From assembly GCA_015486015.1 (NCBI GenBank), contig WFSL01000024.1, positions 121,644 to 185,643 of the forward strand: a stretch of DNA of 64,000 nt, read 5' to 3'. Below the pieces are notes generated by a model. That model saw nothing but the letters and a program-made list of their open reading frames with translations, did not search any database and was not told where the DNA came from. Positions within the stretch are counted from its first letter, which is position 1; every line of letters starts with the position of its first letter. The position numbers and the translations under genes were made by a program. This stretch comes from Aquificota bacterium. Lineage in GTDB: Bacteria > Thermosulfidibacterota > Thermosulfidibacteria > Thermosulfidibacterales > B14-G1. Of the stretch, positions 27,404 through 35,856 are shown piece after piece.

Positions 27404-29734
27404 ATGAAGGTACTCAAAAGGATTCTCATAGTATCCATTCTCTGCCTGGTAATAGGCGGAGGATTAGGGGGAGGGCTCCTATGGAAATGGAGCAGGGAAC
27501 TCCCAAATATCCAGAGGATAAGAGAGACCATAAAGGCGGGTTTGAATCAGGTCACTCAGGTGTATGATGTTCATGGCCAGCTTATCTCCCAGTTATTCAT
27601 CGAACGCCGCATATGGGTACCCCTTGAGGAGATCCCTATCTCCTTGAGGCAGGCCTTCATAGCTGCAGAGGATAATCGGTTCTATAAACACGGTGCCTTG
27701 GACATCCGAGGTATCTTTAGGGCGGCTTGGAAGGATCTTATGGCGGGGAGGGTGGTGCAGGGGGGATCCACTATTACCCAACAGGTGGCCAAGCTGCTCT
27801 TTCTTACTCCGAAGCGTTCTATAAAGAGGAAAGTGAAGGAAGCGCTCTTGGCTTTAAAATTGGAAAAGCTTCTTTCAAAAGATGAAATTTTAGAGCTTTA
27901 CCTCAACCTCATCTATTTCGGCCATGGGGCCTATGGTGTGGAGGTGGCAGCCCAGACCTACTTTGGAAAACACGTAGGGGAATTGAACTTGGTGGAGTGC
28001 GCTGCTCTTGCGGCTATACCCAGATCGCCTGCCTATTACTCCCCTTTCAACCACCCTGATAAGAACGCAGCGAGGAGAAATTACGTGCTGAAACGCATGA
28101 TGGAAGAGGGGTACATCACCTCTCAGCAGTACCTCCAGGCCGTCCAGGAGAAGCTTAAGCTTGCGAAGGTCCCTACTGGGAAGGGTATAGATAAGGCTCC
28201 TTACTTTACTGAGCTTGTGAGGCAGTACCTCATGAAGAGGTATGGTGCCGAAGAGGTGTATCATAAAGGTCTTAAGGTCTACACCACCCTGGACCTTAAT
28301 TGGCAAATTGCTGCCCAGGCTGCACTTAGGCAAGGGCTCAGAGACCTGGACAAGAGGGAAAATCCTTATAGAGGCCCCCTCTATCATTTAGGGAAGGGTG
28401 AGAAGCCTCCTGTGCCTCCTCAACTTCTGATACCCGGAGAGGTATACAAAGGTGTTGTGGAACACGTGAGCAATAAGGGTGTTACAGTGTGCATAGGCAA
28501 AAGGAAGGGAATTATTACGTATCAGGATATGGCATGGGCTTTCAAGGGGGAGTTGGCGGGCAAAGGGCCTAAGGATATCTTACAGGCGGGGGATGTAATC
28601 CTGGTGAAGTACATAGGGGACTTCCAAAATGGCGCCCTGCATTTGGCCTTGGAGCAAGAGCCTAAGGCGGATGGTGGCCTTATTTCCATAGATCTGGCTA
28701 CAGGGGGCATCAGAGCCCTGGTGGGGGGATACGATTTTACCCGTAGCCAGTTTAATCGTGTGATCCAGGCCATGCGTCAGCCTGGGTCAGCTTTCAAGCC
28801 CATTATTTACACTGCAGCTATGGACACCGCCTTTACACCTGCATCCATTATAATTGATGCCCCCATCACCTTTGAGATGGAATCTCCTCAGGAATCAGCC
28901 AGGCTGAAGCTGTGGAGGCCGGAGAACTACACAGAGCACTTCTACGGTCCCACGCGGCTCAGGGTGGCGCTGGCCCATTCCAGAAACGTGGTGACCGTCA
29001 AGCTGCTCCAGAAGATAGGGGTAAAGACTGCCATCAAATATGCCAGAAGACTTGGGATCACCACCCCCCTCAGGGGTGATCTCTCTCTGGCGCTTGGTGG
29101 ATCCGAAGTGACCCTCTATGAGCTTACCAGGGCTTATGCTGTCTTCCCCACAGGAGGCATGCTTATAGACCCCATATTTATTACTAAAGTAGAGGACAGA
29201 AATGGAGATGTGCTTGAGGAGAACAAGGCCACCTTTACCCCTGTCCTCTCGCCGGCCACTGCCTACATCATGACCTCTATGCTGGAAAGCGTGGTGAAAG
29301 AGGGTACAGGATGGAGGGCCAAGGCATTGAAGGTACCCTGTGGTGGAAAGACAGGGACTACCGATGAGTACAGGAGTGCCTGGTTTATAGGCTTCACTAC
29401 CAGAACGGTAACAGGGGTGTACGTGGGGAATGACGATCACACCCCCTTAGGAAAGGGTGAGACAGGGTCAAGGGCTGCTGCTCCTATATGGGTTGACTTT
29501 ATGAAAACGGCCACAGCCCTGGATCCATCGGAGCCCTTCCTTCCACCACCTACGGTGGTATTTGCGCGTATAGATCCCAAGACGGGGCTCTTAGCACCCC
29601 CTACTGATGATGAGGCCTTTTATGAGGTCTTTAGGGAGGGGAGTGAGCCAAAGGCGTTTGCCCAGGGGGAGGAAGATCGGGAGCAACTCCTCAACCGAGA
29701 ATTGGAGGGTATGGGACCCTCTGGTGAAGAATGA
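27404..29734 (+). CDS. mrcA: Penicillin-binding protein 1A (bifunctional peptidoglycan glycosyltransferase/transpeptidase)
   Basis: This 776-residue class A PBP has one membrane helix (residues 5-27). The glycosyltransferase domain has catalytic Glu89 in AAEDNRFYKH, then GGSTITQQVAK (120-130) and RKVKEALLALKLE. An OB-like insert lies near 330-420. The transpeptidase domain has Ser462 in GSAFKP, SRN (526-528) and KTG (649-651). It polymerises and cross-links peptidoglycan in the periplasm. It overlaps rlmN by 4 nt (ATGA). The LpoA-like protein at 50.6 kb is a candidate activator (inference). Confidence 0.95.
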   Translation: MKVLKRILIVSILCLVIGGGLGGGLLWKWSRELPNIQRIRETIKAGLNQVTQVYDVHGQLISQLFIERRIWVPLEEIPISLRQAFIAAEDNRFYKHGALDIRGIFRAAWKDLMAGRVVQGGSTITQQVAKLLFLTPKRSIKRKVKEALLALKLEKLLSKDEILELYLNLIYFGHGAYGVEVAAQTYFGKHVGELNLVECAALAAIPRSPAYYSPFNHPDKNAARRNYVLKRMMEEGYITSQQYLQAVQEKLKLAKVPTGKGIDKAPYFTELVRQYLMKRYGAEEVYHKGLKVYTTLDLNWQIAAQAALRQGLRDLDKRENPYRGPLYHLGKGEKPPVPPQLLIPGEVYKGVVEHVSNKGVTVCIGKRKGIITYQDMAWAFKGELAGKGPKDILQAGDVILVKYIGDFQNGALHLALEQEPKADGGLISIDLATGGIRALVGGYDFTRSQFNRVIQAMRQPGSAFKPIIYTAAMDTAFTPASIIIDAPITFEMESPQESARLKLWRPENYTEHFYGPTRLRVALAHSRNVVTVKLLQKIGVKTAIKYARRLGITTPLRGDLSLALGGSEVTLYELTRAYAVFPTGGMLIDPIFITKVEDRNGDVLEENKATFTPVLSPATAYIMTSMLESVVKEGTGWRAKALKVPCGGKTGTTDEYRSAWFIGFTTRTVTGVYVGNDDHTPLGKGETGSRAAAPIWVDFMKTATALDPSEPFLPPPTVVFARIDPKTGLLAPPTDDEAFYEVFREGSEPKAFAQGEEDREQLLNRELEGMGPSGEE

Positions 29735-30786
29735 AGAGGCACATTAAAGAACTTCCGTTGGAAGAGCTGCAAGCCTGGCTTGAGAAGGAGGGAGAACCTC
29801 CTTACAGGTTGAAGCAGATTCAGGGATGGGCTTATAGGAAGTGTGCCCCCTCCTTTTATGCGATGACCAACCTCTCCAAAGGGTTGCGAGAGGCACTGGA
29901 CGACGCCTTTTATCTCTACTCTCTGGTAGAGGTAGGGAGAGAGATGGCCCTTGACGGGACCACGAAGTTCCTCTTTGAGGCCAGGGATGGGGAAAGGGTG
30001 GAATCTGTGCTTATACCTGATAGACAACGCCTCACCCTCTGCATCTCTACGCAGGTGGGATGCCGCATGGGCTGCCGTTTCTGCTTAACGGGTCAAGAGG
30101 GATTCCGTAGAAATCTCACCCGAGGAGAGATACTGGATCAGGTAACCTTGGTCAGAAGGGCAGTGATGACCCAGGGAAGGGACTTAACCAATGTGGTACT
30201 CATGGGAATGGGAGAGCCCTTGGACAACTACACAGAGACCATTTCTGCCTTAAAGGTGCTCATATCAACTGAGGGTCTGGGTTTTTCACACAGGAGAGTG
30301 ACCCTCTCCACAGTGGGTCTCATACCCCAGATGAGGAGGCTATCTTCAGAGGGTCTGGACGTCACAATGGCTGTGTCCCTAAACGCCACAGACAATGAGA
30401 CCCGCAGTGCCCTTATGCCCATCAATCTCCTGTACCCATTAGAGGACCTTATGAGCACCCTCAGAGAGTATCCTCTACCACCCAGAAAGCGCTTTACTTT
30501 AGAATATGTGGTCCTCAAGGGCATAAACCATCGTAAGGATGATGCTGTGAGGTTGGCAAAGTTGATTCAGGGGCTCCGGGTAAAGATTAATCTTATACCC
30601 TTCAATCCATTTCAGGGATCCCCTTTTCAACGCCCCTCGGAGAGGGAGGTGTTAGAGTTCCAGGCCTGTCTCAGGCAAAGGGGCATCTCCACTTTCATTA
30701 GGGAGAGCAGGGGTTACGAGATCTCTGCAGCCTGCGGCCTTCTTCGATGGAGAAGTAGATCGAAACCAGGGCTCATGAGGTTTTAA
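29731..30786 (+). CDS. rlmN: Dual-specificity 23S rRNA/tRNA adenine-C2 methyltransferase RlmN
   Basis: This 351-residue radical-SAM enzyme has the CxxxCxxC cluster motif in GCRMGCRFCLTG (Cys111, 115, 118), the NVVLMGMGEPLDNY block, and the C-terminal resolving cysteine in ISAACGLLR (near Cys335). It methylates A2503 of 23S rRNA and A37 of some tRNAs. It is translationally coupled to the PBP gene and converges on thrC. Confidence 0.95.
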   Translation: MKRHIKELPLEELQAWLEKEGEPPYRLKQIQGWAYRKCAPSFYAMTNLSKGLREALDDAFYLYSLVEVGREMALDGTTKFLFEARDGERVESVLIPDRQRLTLCISTQVGCRMGCRFCLTGQEGFRRNLTRGEILDQVTLVRRAVMTQGRDLTNVVLMGMGEPLDNYTETISALKVLISTEGLGFSHRRVTLSTVGLIPQMRRLSSEGLDVTMAVSLNATDNETRSALMPINLLYPLEDLMSTLREYPLPPRKRFTLEYVVLKGINHRKDDAVRLAKLIQGLRVKINLIPFNPFQGSPFQRPSEREVLEFQACLRQRGISTFIRESRGYEISAACGLLRWRSRSKPGLMRF

Positions 30787-30840
30787 CCCGGGAGAGTATG
30801 AGACAACCTCAACAAATACCCTGTCCTTTTGCCTCCCAAA

Positions 30841-32232
30841 TCAAATAGCGTGCTCCTCTATATAGGCTTTCACCTTGATCACATCGGCAGGGAGGACTTC
30901 AAAGTGGCGCTTTCTCCCCTCTAACTCTGCAATGCGCATCGGCTTGGGTGGTTCTTTGCCTATGGCCTTCTTAACTGCCTTTGGGAATTTGGCAGGGTGG
31001 GCTGTGGCTAAGCAGACCATGGGTACCCCTTCTTCCTTCGATGCCAGGGCTGCTGCCATCCCCACAGCGCTATGAGGGTCAAGGATATACCCCGTTTCTC
31101 TGTAGATTTCACCTATAGTCTTCAGGGTTAGGGATTGGTCTACCCTAACAGAATCGAAGTCCTCCTGCACCCGTTTCAGCTCCCCAGCGGTAAATGTGAG
31201 CCGCCCCGTCTTCTTGAACTTATCCATGGCCCTTCTTACCTTCATTGGGTCCCTGTCCCAGAGATAGTAGAGGTAACGTTCGAAGTTGCTGGCCACCTGA
31301 ATGTCCATGCTGGGGCTAATGGTGGGTACAACGCGTCCTAAGGAGTAATCACCCGAGGTGATAAAGCGATGCAGGATGTCGTTCTCGTTGGTGGCCAAGA
31401 CCAGGCGTCTTATGGCCCCATGCGGCAACATCCTTTTAGCCAGTACGCCGGCAAAGATGTTACCAAAGTTGCCTGTGGGCACAGTGAAGGTCACTTCATT
31501 CATGCCTTTCTCTCTTAATCGTAAGAATCCCCATATGTAATAGACTACCTGTGCCAAAATCCTGGCCCAGTTTATAGAGTTTACAGCCCCTAAACGATGA
31601 CGGTCTTTGAACCTTAGGTCTCCAAATATCTCTTTCACGATGGCCTGACAATCATCGAATGTCCCCTCGATGGCCAGGTTATAAACGTTTGCATCGGTGA
31701 CAGTGGTCATCTGAAGTTCCTGCACGGGGGATATCCTGCCATGGGGGTGCAGGATAAATATGGCCATGTTCTTTCTGCCCTTGATCCCATAGATGGCGGC
31801 ACTCCCTGTATCACCCGAGGTGGCACCCAAGATGTTCATCCGCTCTCCCCGTTGGGAGAGGAGATACTCAAACAGGTTTCCCAAAAACTGCAAGGCAACA
31901 TCCTTGAAAGCGAGAGTAGGCCCATGGAATAGCTCCATCACTGAAACGCCATCCACCTTGACAATGGGCACCACCTGGGGATGATCAAAGGAGGTGTATG
32001 CATGCTCAATCAGAGTCCAAAGGTCCTTACGTGGGATATCACCCACAAAGAACTCCATCACCTCCAATGCCAACTGGGGATAGGAAAGCCCTTGCCAATC
32101 CTCTATCACTGAGGGGGGCATCCTGGGCACCCCCTGAGGCAGGAGTAGGCCTCCATCGGTCGCCAAACCCATCGTTACTACCTGGGAAAAGGGAATGGGC
32201 TCAACCCCTCCCCTTGTGCTGATATACTTCAT
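30841..32232 (-). CDS. thrC: Threonine synthase
   Basis: This 463-residue PLP enzyme has the cofactor lysine, Lys110, in FHGPTLAFKDVALQF. It also has the phosphate-binding GATSGDTGSAAIYG and PTGNFGNIFAG. It converts O-phosphohomoserine to threonine. The long form with the N-terminal YISTRGG motif belongs to the E. coli/yeast class. The ATG follows TTAGGAGGAAAG. It stands alone, divergent from the hydrolase gene. Confidence 0.95.
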   Translation of the reverse strand: MKYISTRGGVEPIPFSQVVTMGLATDGGLLLPQGVPRMPPSVIEDWQGLSYPQLALEVMEFFVGDIPRKDLWTLIEHAYTSFDHPQVVPIVKVDGVSVMELFHGPTLAFKDVALQFLGNLFEYLLSQRGERMNILGATSGDTGSAAIYGIKGRKNMAIFILHPHGRISPVQELQMTTVTDANVYNLAIEGTFDDCQAIVKEIFGDLRFKDRHRLGAVNSINWARILAQVVYYIWGFLRLREKGMNEVTFTVPTGNFGNIFAGVLAKRMLPHGAIRRLVLATNENDILHRFITSGDYSLGRVVPTISPSMDIQVASNFERYLYYLWDRDPMKVRRAMDKFKKTGRLTFTAGELKRVQEDFDSVRVDQSLTLKTIGEIYRETGYILDPHSAVGMAAALASKEEGVPMVCLATAHPAKFPKAVKKAIGKEPPKPMRIAELEGRKRHFEVLPADVIKVKAYIEEHAI

Positions 32233-32326
32233 TACTTTCCTCCTAAGGGCCCGTTCGTCTCGGACACTCTCACCCGTCTTTTTTTAATTTATACGTACCT
32301 TCCTGAAAAGGAAATGTTTTATTAGT

Positions 32327-32355
32327 TTGACTGAAAGCAAAGGTAGATTTAAAAG
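32327..32355 (+). promoter_or_regulatory. Candidate promoter of alpha/beta hydrolase gene
   Basis: TTGACT (32327-32332), a 17-nt spacer and TAAAAG (32350-32355) resemble a vegetative promoter about 28 nt ahead of the chosen ATG. Its presence argues against translation starting at the upstream in-frame TTG. Confidence 0.5.
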
Positions 32356-32383
32356 GTCATCAAGGAATATCTGGAGGGCCTTA

Positions 32384-33148
32384 ATGCAAAGGAAGCGAGC
32401 GCTTATGGATTGGGGTTATATGAGCTATTTGGAAGGGGGTAATGGGGATCTTCCCTTGGTGCTCATTCATGGTGCAGGGGGTAATGCTAAGATCTGGGAA
32501 AGGGCTATGGGCCTTCTGAAGGACGATTTTCGCATCATTGCATTGGACATGCCAGGGCATGGGAATTCGAGTTGCCTCCTCCACAGGCATATAGAGGATG
32601 TGGCTTGCTGTCTTGTTGATTGCCTCCAGGCCTTAGATCTCCAAGGGCCCATCCTAATGGGTCACTCTATGGGTGGGGGCGTTGTAATAAATGCTGCTTC
32701 TCGGGCTTCCCAGGTGAGGGGGTTGGTACTGGTGGGCACGGGGCTGAGACTCGAAGTCAATCCAAAATTGATCAAAGGCTTGCAGGAGGACTTTTTGAGT
32801 ACGGTGGAGACCATGGCCAGGTGGTGCTTGCGCAAAGAGGCACCATCAAAGCTTGTGGATGAGGTAAGGGACATGATGCTCCAGGCCGGGAAGGCCATAT
32901 TGCATGCGGATTTGCTTGCCTGCTCTAACTATGCCGGAGAAGAGAGTGCGGGGCGCCTCAATGTGCCTACTTTGGTGATTTTTGGTGATAGGGACGTTAT
33001 GACTCCCCCACAGCTTTCTAAGGAATTGTTAACCCATATCAGAGGTGCCAGGCTCAGGATCATTCCCGATAGCGGCCATATGGTCCAACTGGAGCAGCCG
33101 AAGGCCCTATGTAAGGCCGTGATCGATTGGTGGAGAAACCTCCCATAA
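32384..33148 (+). CDS. Alpha/beta hydrolase fold protein
   Basis: The 254-residue hydrolase has the oxyanion region LVLIHGAGGN, the nucleophile elbow MGHSMGGG (Ser95), the acid in IFGDRDVMTP, and the base His in DSGHMVQLEQP. The full catalytic triad is thus present. The substrate cannot be inferred. The start is the ATG with GGAGGG 5 nt upstream. It is the only gene between thrC and the inositol locus. Confidence 0.85.
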   Translation: MQRKRALMDWGYMSYLEGGNGDLPLVLIHGAGGNAKIWERAMGLLKDDFRIIALDMPGHGNSSCLLHRHIEDVACCLVDCLQALDLQGPILMGHSMGGGVVINAASRASQVRGLVLVGTGLRLEVNPKLIKGLQEDFLSTVETMARWCLRKEAPSKLVDEVRDMMLQAGKAILHADLLACSNYAGEESAGRLNVPTLVIFGDRDVMTPPQLSKELLTHIRGARLRIIPDSGHMVQLEQPKALCKAVIDWWRNLP

Positions 33149-33196
33149 GCTCCCATTTTTCTATCAGGATTGGGGGACTTTTGGGGAAATGCTTAC

Positions 33197-33225
33197 TTGA
33201 CAGAGAGGGAGCCCCTTTTTATATT
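33197..33225 (+). promoter_or_regulatory. Consensus sigma-70 promoter upstream of ino1
   Basis: TTGACA (33197-33202), a 17-nt spacer and TATATT (33220-33225) form a near-perfect promoter. A transcript from here would have an untranslated leader of about 125 nt before the ino1 ATG. That leader contains a second weak box pair (TTGACT 33244, TAAACC 33267) and a small GGGG/CCCC hairpin near 33311-33324. Confidence 0.75.
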
Positions 33226-33355
33226 AGGGTTTGAGTTTATATTTTGACTTTGAGTAATTTCAAGCGTAAACCTCGGGATTTTGCATTAAATAACATGTCA
33301 AATTTAAAAGGGGGTATAGGCCCCTCTATAAAGAAATGATGGAGGAGGCAGTATC

Positions 33356-34462
33356 ATGGACAGAATCAAGATTGCCATTGTTGGTGTGGGGAACTGCGCA
33401 AGTGCTCTCGTACAGGGTATAGAATATTACAGATATAAGGGGGAAAACGATGCTGTAGGATTTATGCATTGGGACATAGGTGGATATACACCAGGTGATA
33501 TTGATATTGTAGCAGCATTCGATATTGACAGGAGGAAAGTGGGAAAGGACATATCAGATGCTATATTTCAACTACCTAACTGTACCAAGACTATCTTTAA
33601 AAACATACCCCCAAAAGGTGTGAAAGTAAGGATGGGGAGGATCCTTGATGGAGTAGCTCCTCACATGGCGAAGTATGATGAAAAGTACACCTTTGTTGTT
33701 GCTGATGAGGAGGAACCTGAAGAGGATAAAGTGGTTGCTATTCTCAGAGATAGTGGCGCTGATATGCTTATAAACTACTTACCAGTGGGGTCAGAGGAGG
33801 CAACAAAGTTCTATGCAAATTGCGCTCTTCAAGCAGGCATCGGATTCATAAATTGTATACCCGTATTTATTGCAAGCGATTCATATTGGGCAAATAAGTT
33901 CAAAGATAAAAACATACCTATCATTGGAGACGATATAAAATCACAAGTAGGGGCCACCATTGTACATAGAGTATTAGCGAATCTATTCAAAAGCAGGGGA
34001 GTGAAACTGGAGAGAACATATCAGCTCAATACAGGAGGAAACACCGATTTCCTTAATATGCTTGATAGAGGTCGATTACTATCGAAGAAGAGATCGAAAA
34101 CCGAGTCGGTTCAGTCCCAGCTTGGTGAACTGCGGTTAGAGGATGAAAACATCCACATCGGTCCCAGCGATTGGGTAGCATGGCAAAAAGACAATAAAAT
34201 ATGTTTTATACGCATGGAGGGAAAATTGTTTGGAGATGTAGCCATGGACCTTGAGCTCCGTCTATCTGTGGAGGATTCTCCAAATTCAGGCGGCGTAGTT
34301 ATTGACGCCATCAGGTGCCTGAAGCTTGCGCTAAACAGGGGGAAAGGAGGTGTTCTTTATTCTCCATCGTCCTACTTTATGAAGCATCCGCCAAAGCAGT
34401 TCACAGATGATGAGGCACGTAGAATGACAGAAGAGTTCATAAATGGCATAAGGGAATCGTAA
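33356..34462 (+). CDS. ino1: Inositol-3-phosphate synthase
   Basis: This 368-residue NAD-dependent synthase converts glucose 6-phosphate to inositol phosphate. Visible features are the dinucleotide-binding IAIVGVGNCASALVQG, the NTGGNTDFLNML block, and the active-site regions GDDIKSQVGATIVHRVL and APHMAKYDEKY. It resembles the shorter bacterial/archaeal form. The gene is richer in A+T at third codon positions than the neighbours before 32 kb. It is preceded by a strong GGAGGAGG site and overlaps the next gene (TAATG), so the two form one operon. Confidence 0.93.
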   Translation: MDRIKIAIVGVGNCASALVQGIEYYRYKGENDAVGFMHWDIGGYTPGDIDIVAAFDIDRRKVGKDISDAIFQLPNCTKTIFKNIPPKGVKVRMGRILDGVAPHMAKYDEKYTFVVADEEEPEEDKVVAILRDSGADMLINYLPVGSEEATKFYANCALQAGIGFINCIPVFIASDSYWANKFKDKNIPIIGDDIKSQVGATIVHRVLANLFKSRGVKLERTYQLNTGGNTDFLNMLDRGRLLSKKRSKTESVQSQLGELRLEDENIHIGPSDWVAWQKDNKICFIRMEGKLFGDVAMDLELRLSVEDSPNSGGVVIDAIRCLKLALNRGKGGVLYSPSSYFMKHPPKQFTDDEARRMTEEFINGIRES

Positions 34463-35796
34463 TGAATGTCACTGAGTGCCTCATCTTGGCTGCTGGAAAG
34501 GGAAGCAGAATCTCAGAGAAAGGGCAGCCAAAACCCCTTATTCGGCTTTTAGGGTTAGCACTTATAGAGCGGGTCATCACCAGTGTTTATTCATGCGGTA
34601 TACAGGAATTCACCGTTGTCACGGGATATAGAGGAAAGGAAGTTAGGAGATTTTTGGATGAGCTTGGCAAGAGGAGGGATTTGGTCATCAAACATGTGAT
34701 TAATGATGAGTGGGACAAAGAGAATGGTCTCTCTGTCCTGAAAGCTAAGGATGCAATAGATGCCCCTTTCTTGTTGGTAATGAGCGACCATGTAATACAG
34801 GAAACGGCCATAGAAAAGATGGTATCTTCCAACATTGCTGGGGATCAGGTGCTCATGTGTGTGGATTATAGGATTAGCAGTAACTCGAATGTCCGCTTAT
34901 GTGAGGCAACGAAGGTATATGTTAAGGGGGATGTGGTCACCAGTATTGGGAAGCATCTTGATAGGTTCAATGCGTTGGATACAGGCCTCTTTGTGTGTAC
35001 CCCCATTATATTTGATGCTATTGAGGAAAGATTAAGGCAAGGTGACAGTACCCTGAGTGGCGCTATTAGGACTTTATCTTCTCAGGGGAAGGTAAAGGCG
35101 GTTGATATAGGGGATGCCTATTGGTACGATATAGACGATGAAGCATCCTACAAAAGGGCTAAGGACGGACTTCTCTCGTCCTTAGGGAAAAGTGCAGACG
35201 GACCAATATCTAAATACATCAATCGCCCCATCTCCATCAGGATTACAGAAAGGATGGTCAATACTCGGGTATCCCCAAATGCTGTTTCTATGGTCTCTTT
35301 CCTATTCGCCATTGTTGGTGCTATTTGCTTTCTCTTTCCCGGGTACCTGCCTCTCTTACTGGGTGCCATACTTTCTTATTCTTCCTCCATCTTAGACGGT
35401 TGCGATGGGGAAGTTGCAAGACTGAAATACCTGCAAACAGACCTTGGGGCTTGGCTCGATGCAGTACTGGACCGGTATGCTGATGCCCTCCTGATCCTTG
35501 GGCTCTCTATACACTCCATGGCGAAAGGCCAAGTCTTACTGGTAGTCCTGGTCGGTTATCTTGCCCTTGCAGGGTCCCTCATAAATAGCTACACCGCGGA
35601 CAAATACGACAGATTCATGGAGAAGAGGCTCCAGGGAAAGGTGGCCCCTTTTAGGATCGGGAGGGATTTGCGCATTATGCTCATCTCCGCAGGAGCGCTT
35701 CTGAATATACCTGTAATTGCACTTGCGCTCATAGCCATTGTGATGAACATAGAGAACATCAGGAGAGTGATCCTCCTATATACCCATCAGCCTTAA
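34462..35796 (+). CDS. Bifunctional CTP:inositol-1-phosphate cytidylyltransferase / di-myo-inositol-1-phosphate phosphate synthase-type fusion
   Basis: This 444-residue fusion has two parts. Residues 1 to about 230 are a sugar-phosphate nucleotidyltransferase (LILAAGKGSRI, then GQPKPLIRLLG; VMSDHVIQ metal site). From about 250 on it is a membrane CDP-alcohol phosphatidyltransferase with the motif DGCDGEVARL (roughly 310-319), G at LGAW, and DAVLDRYAD. This is the IPCT/DIPPS architecture of the di-myo-inositol-phosphate pathway. Directly downstream of ino1, it strongly suggests synthesis of this heat-stress solute. A phosphoinositide-lipid synthase is the alternative. Confidence 0.85.
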   Translation: MNVTECLILAAGKGSRISEKGQPKPLIRLLGLALIERVITSVYSCGIQEFTVVTGYRGKEVRRFLDELGKRRDLVIKHVINDEWDKENGLSVLKAKDAIDAPFLLVMSDHVIQETAIEKMVSSNIAGDQVLMCVDYRISSNSNVRLCEATKVYVKGDVVTSIGKHLDRFNALDTGLFVCTPIIFDAIEERLRQGDSTLSGAIRTLSSQGKVKAVDIGDAYWYDIDDEASYKRAKDGLLSSLGKSADGPISKYINRPISIRITERMVNTRVSPNAVSMVSFLFAIVGAICFLFPGYLPLLLGAILSYSSSILDGCDGEVARLKYLQTDLGAWLDAVLDRYADALLILGLSIHSMAKGQVLLVVLVGYLALAGSLINSYTADKYDRFMEKRLQGKVAPFRIGRDLRIMLISAGALLNIPVIALALIAIVMNIENIRRVILLYTHQP

Positions 35797-35856
35797 CCAT
35801 TAGGCCAGGGTGATTCGGTTTACTTTACCGTTCTTTTCTCCTATAAATGGATTACC

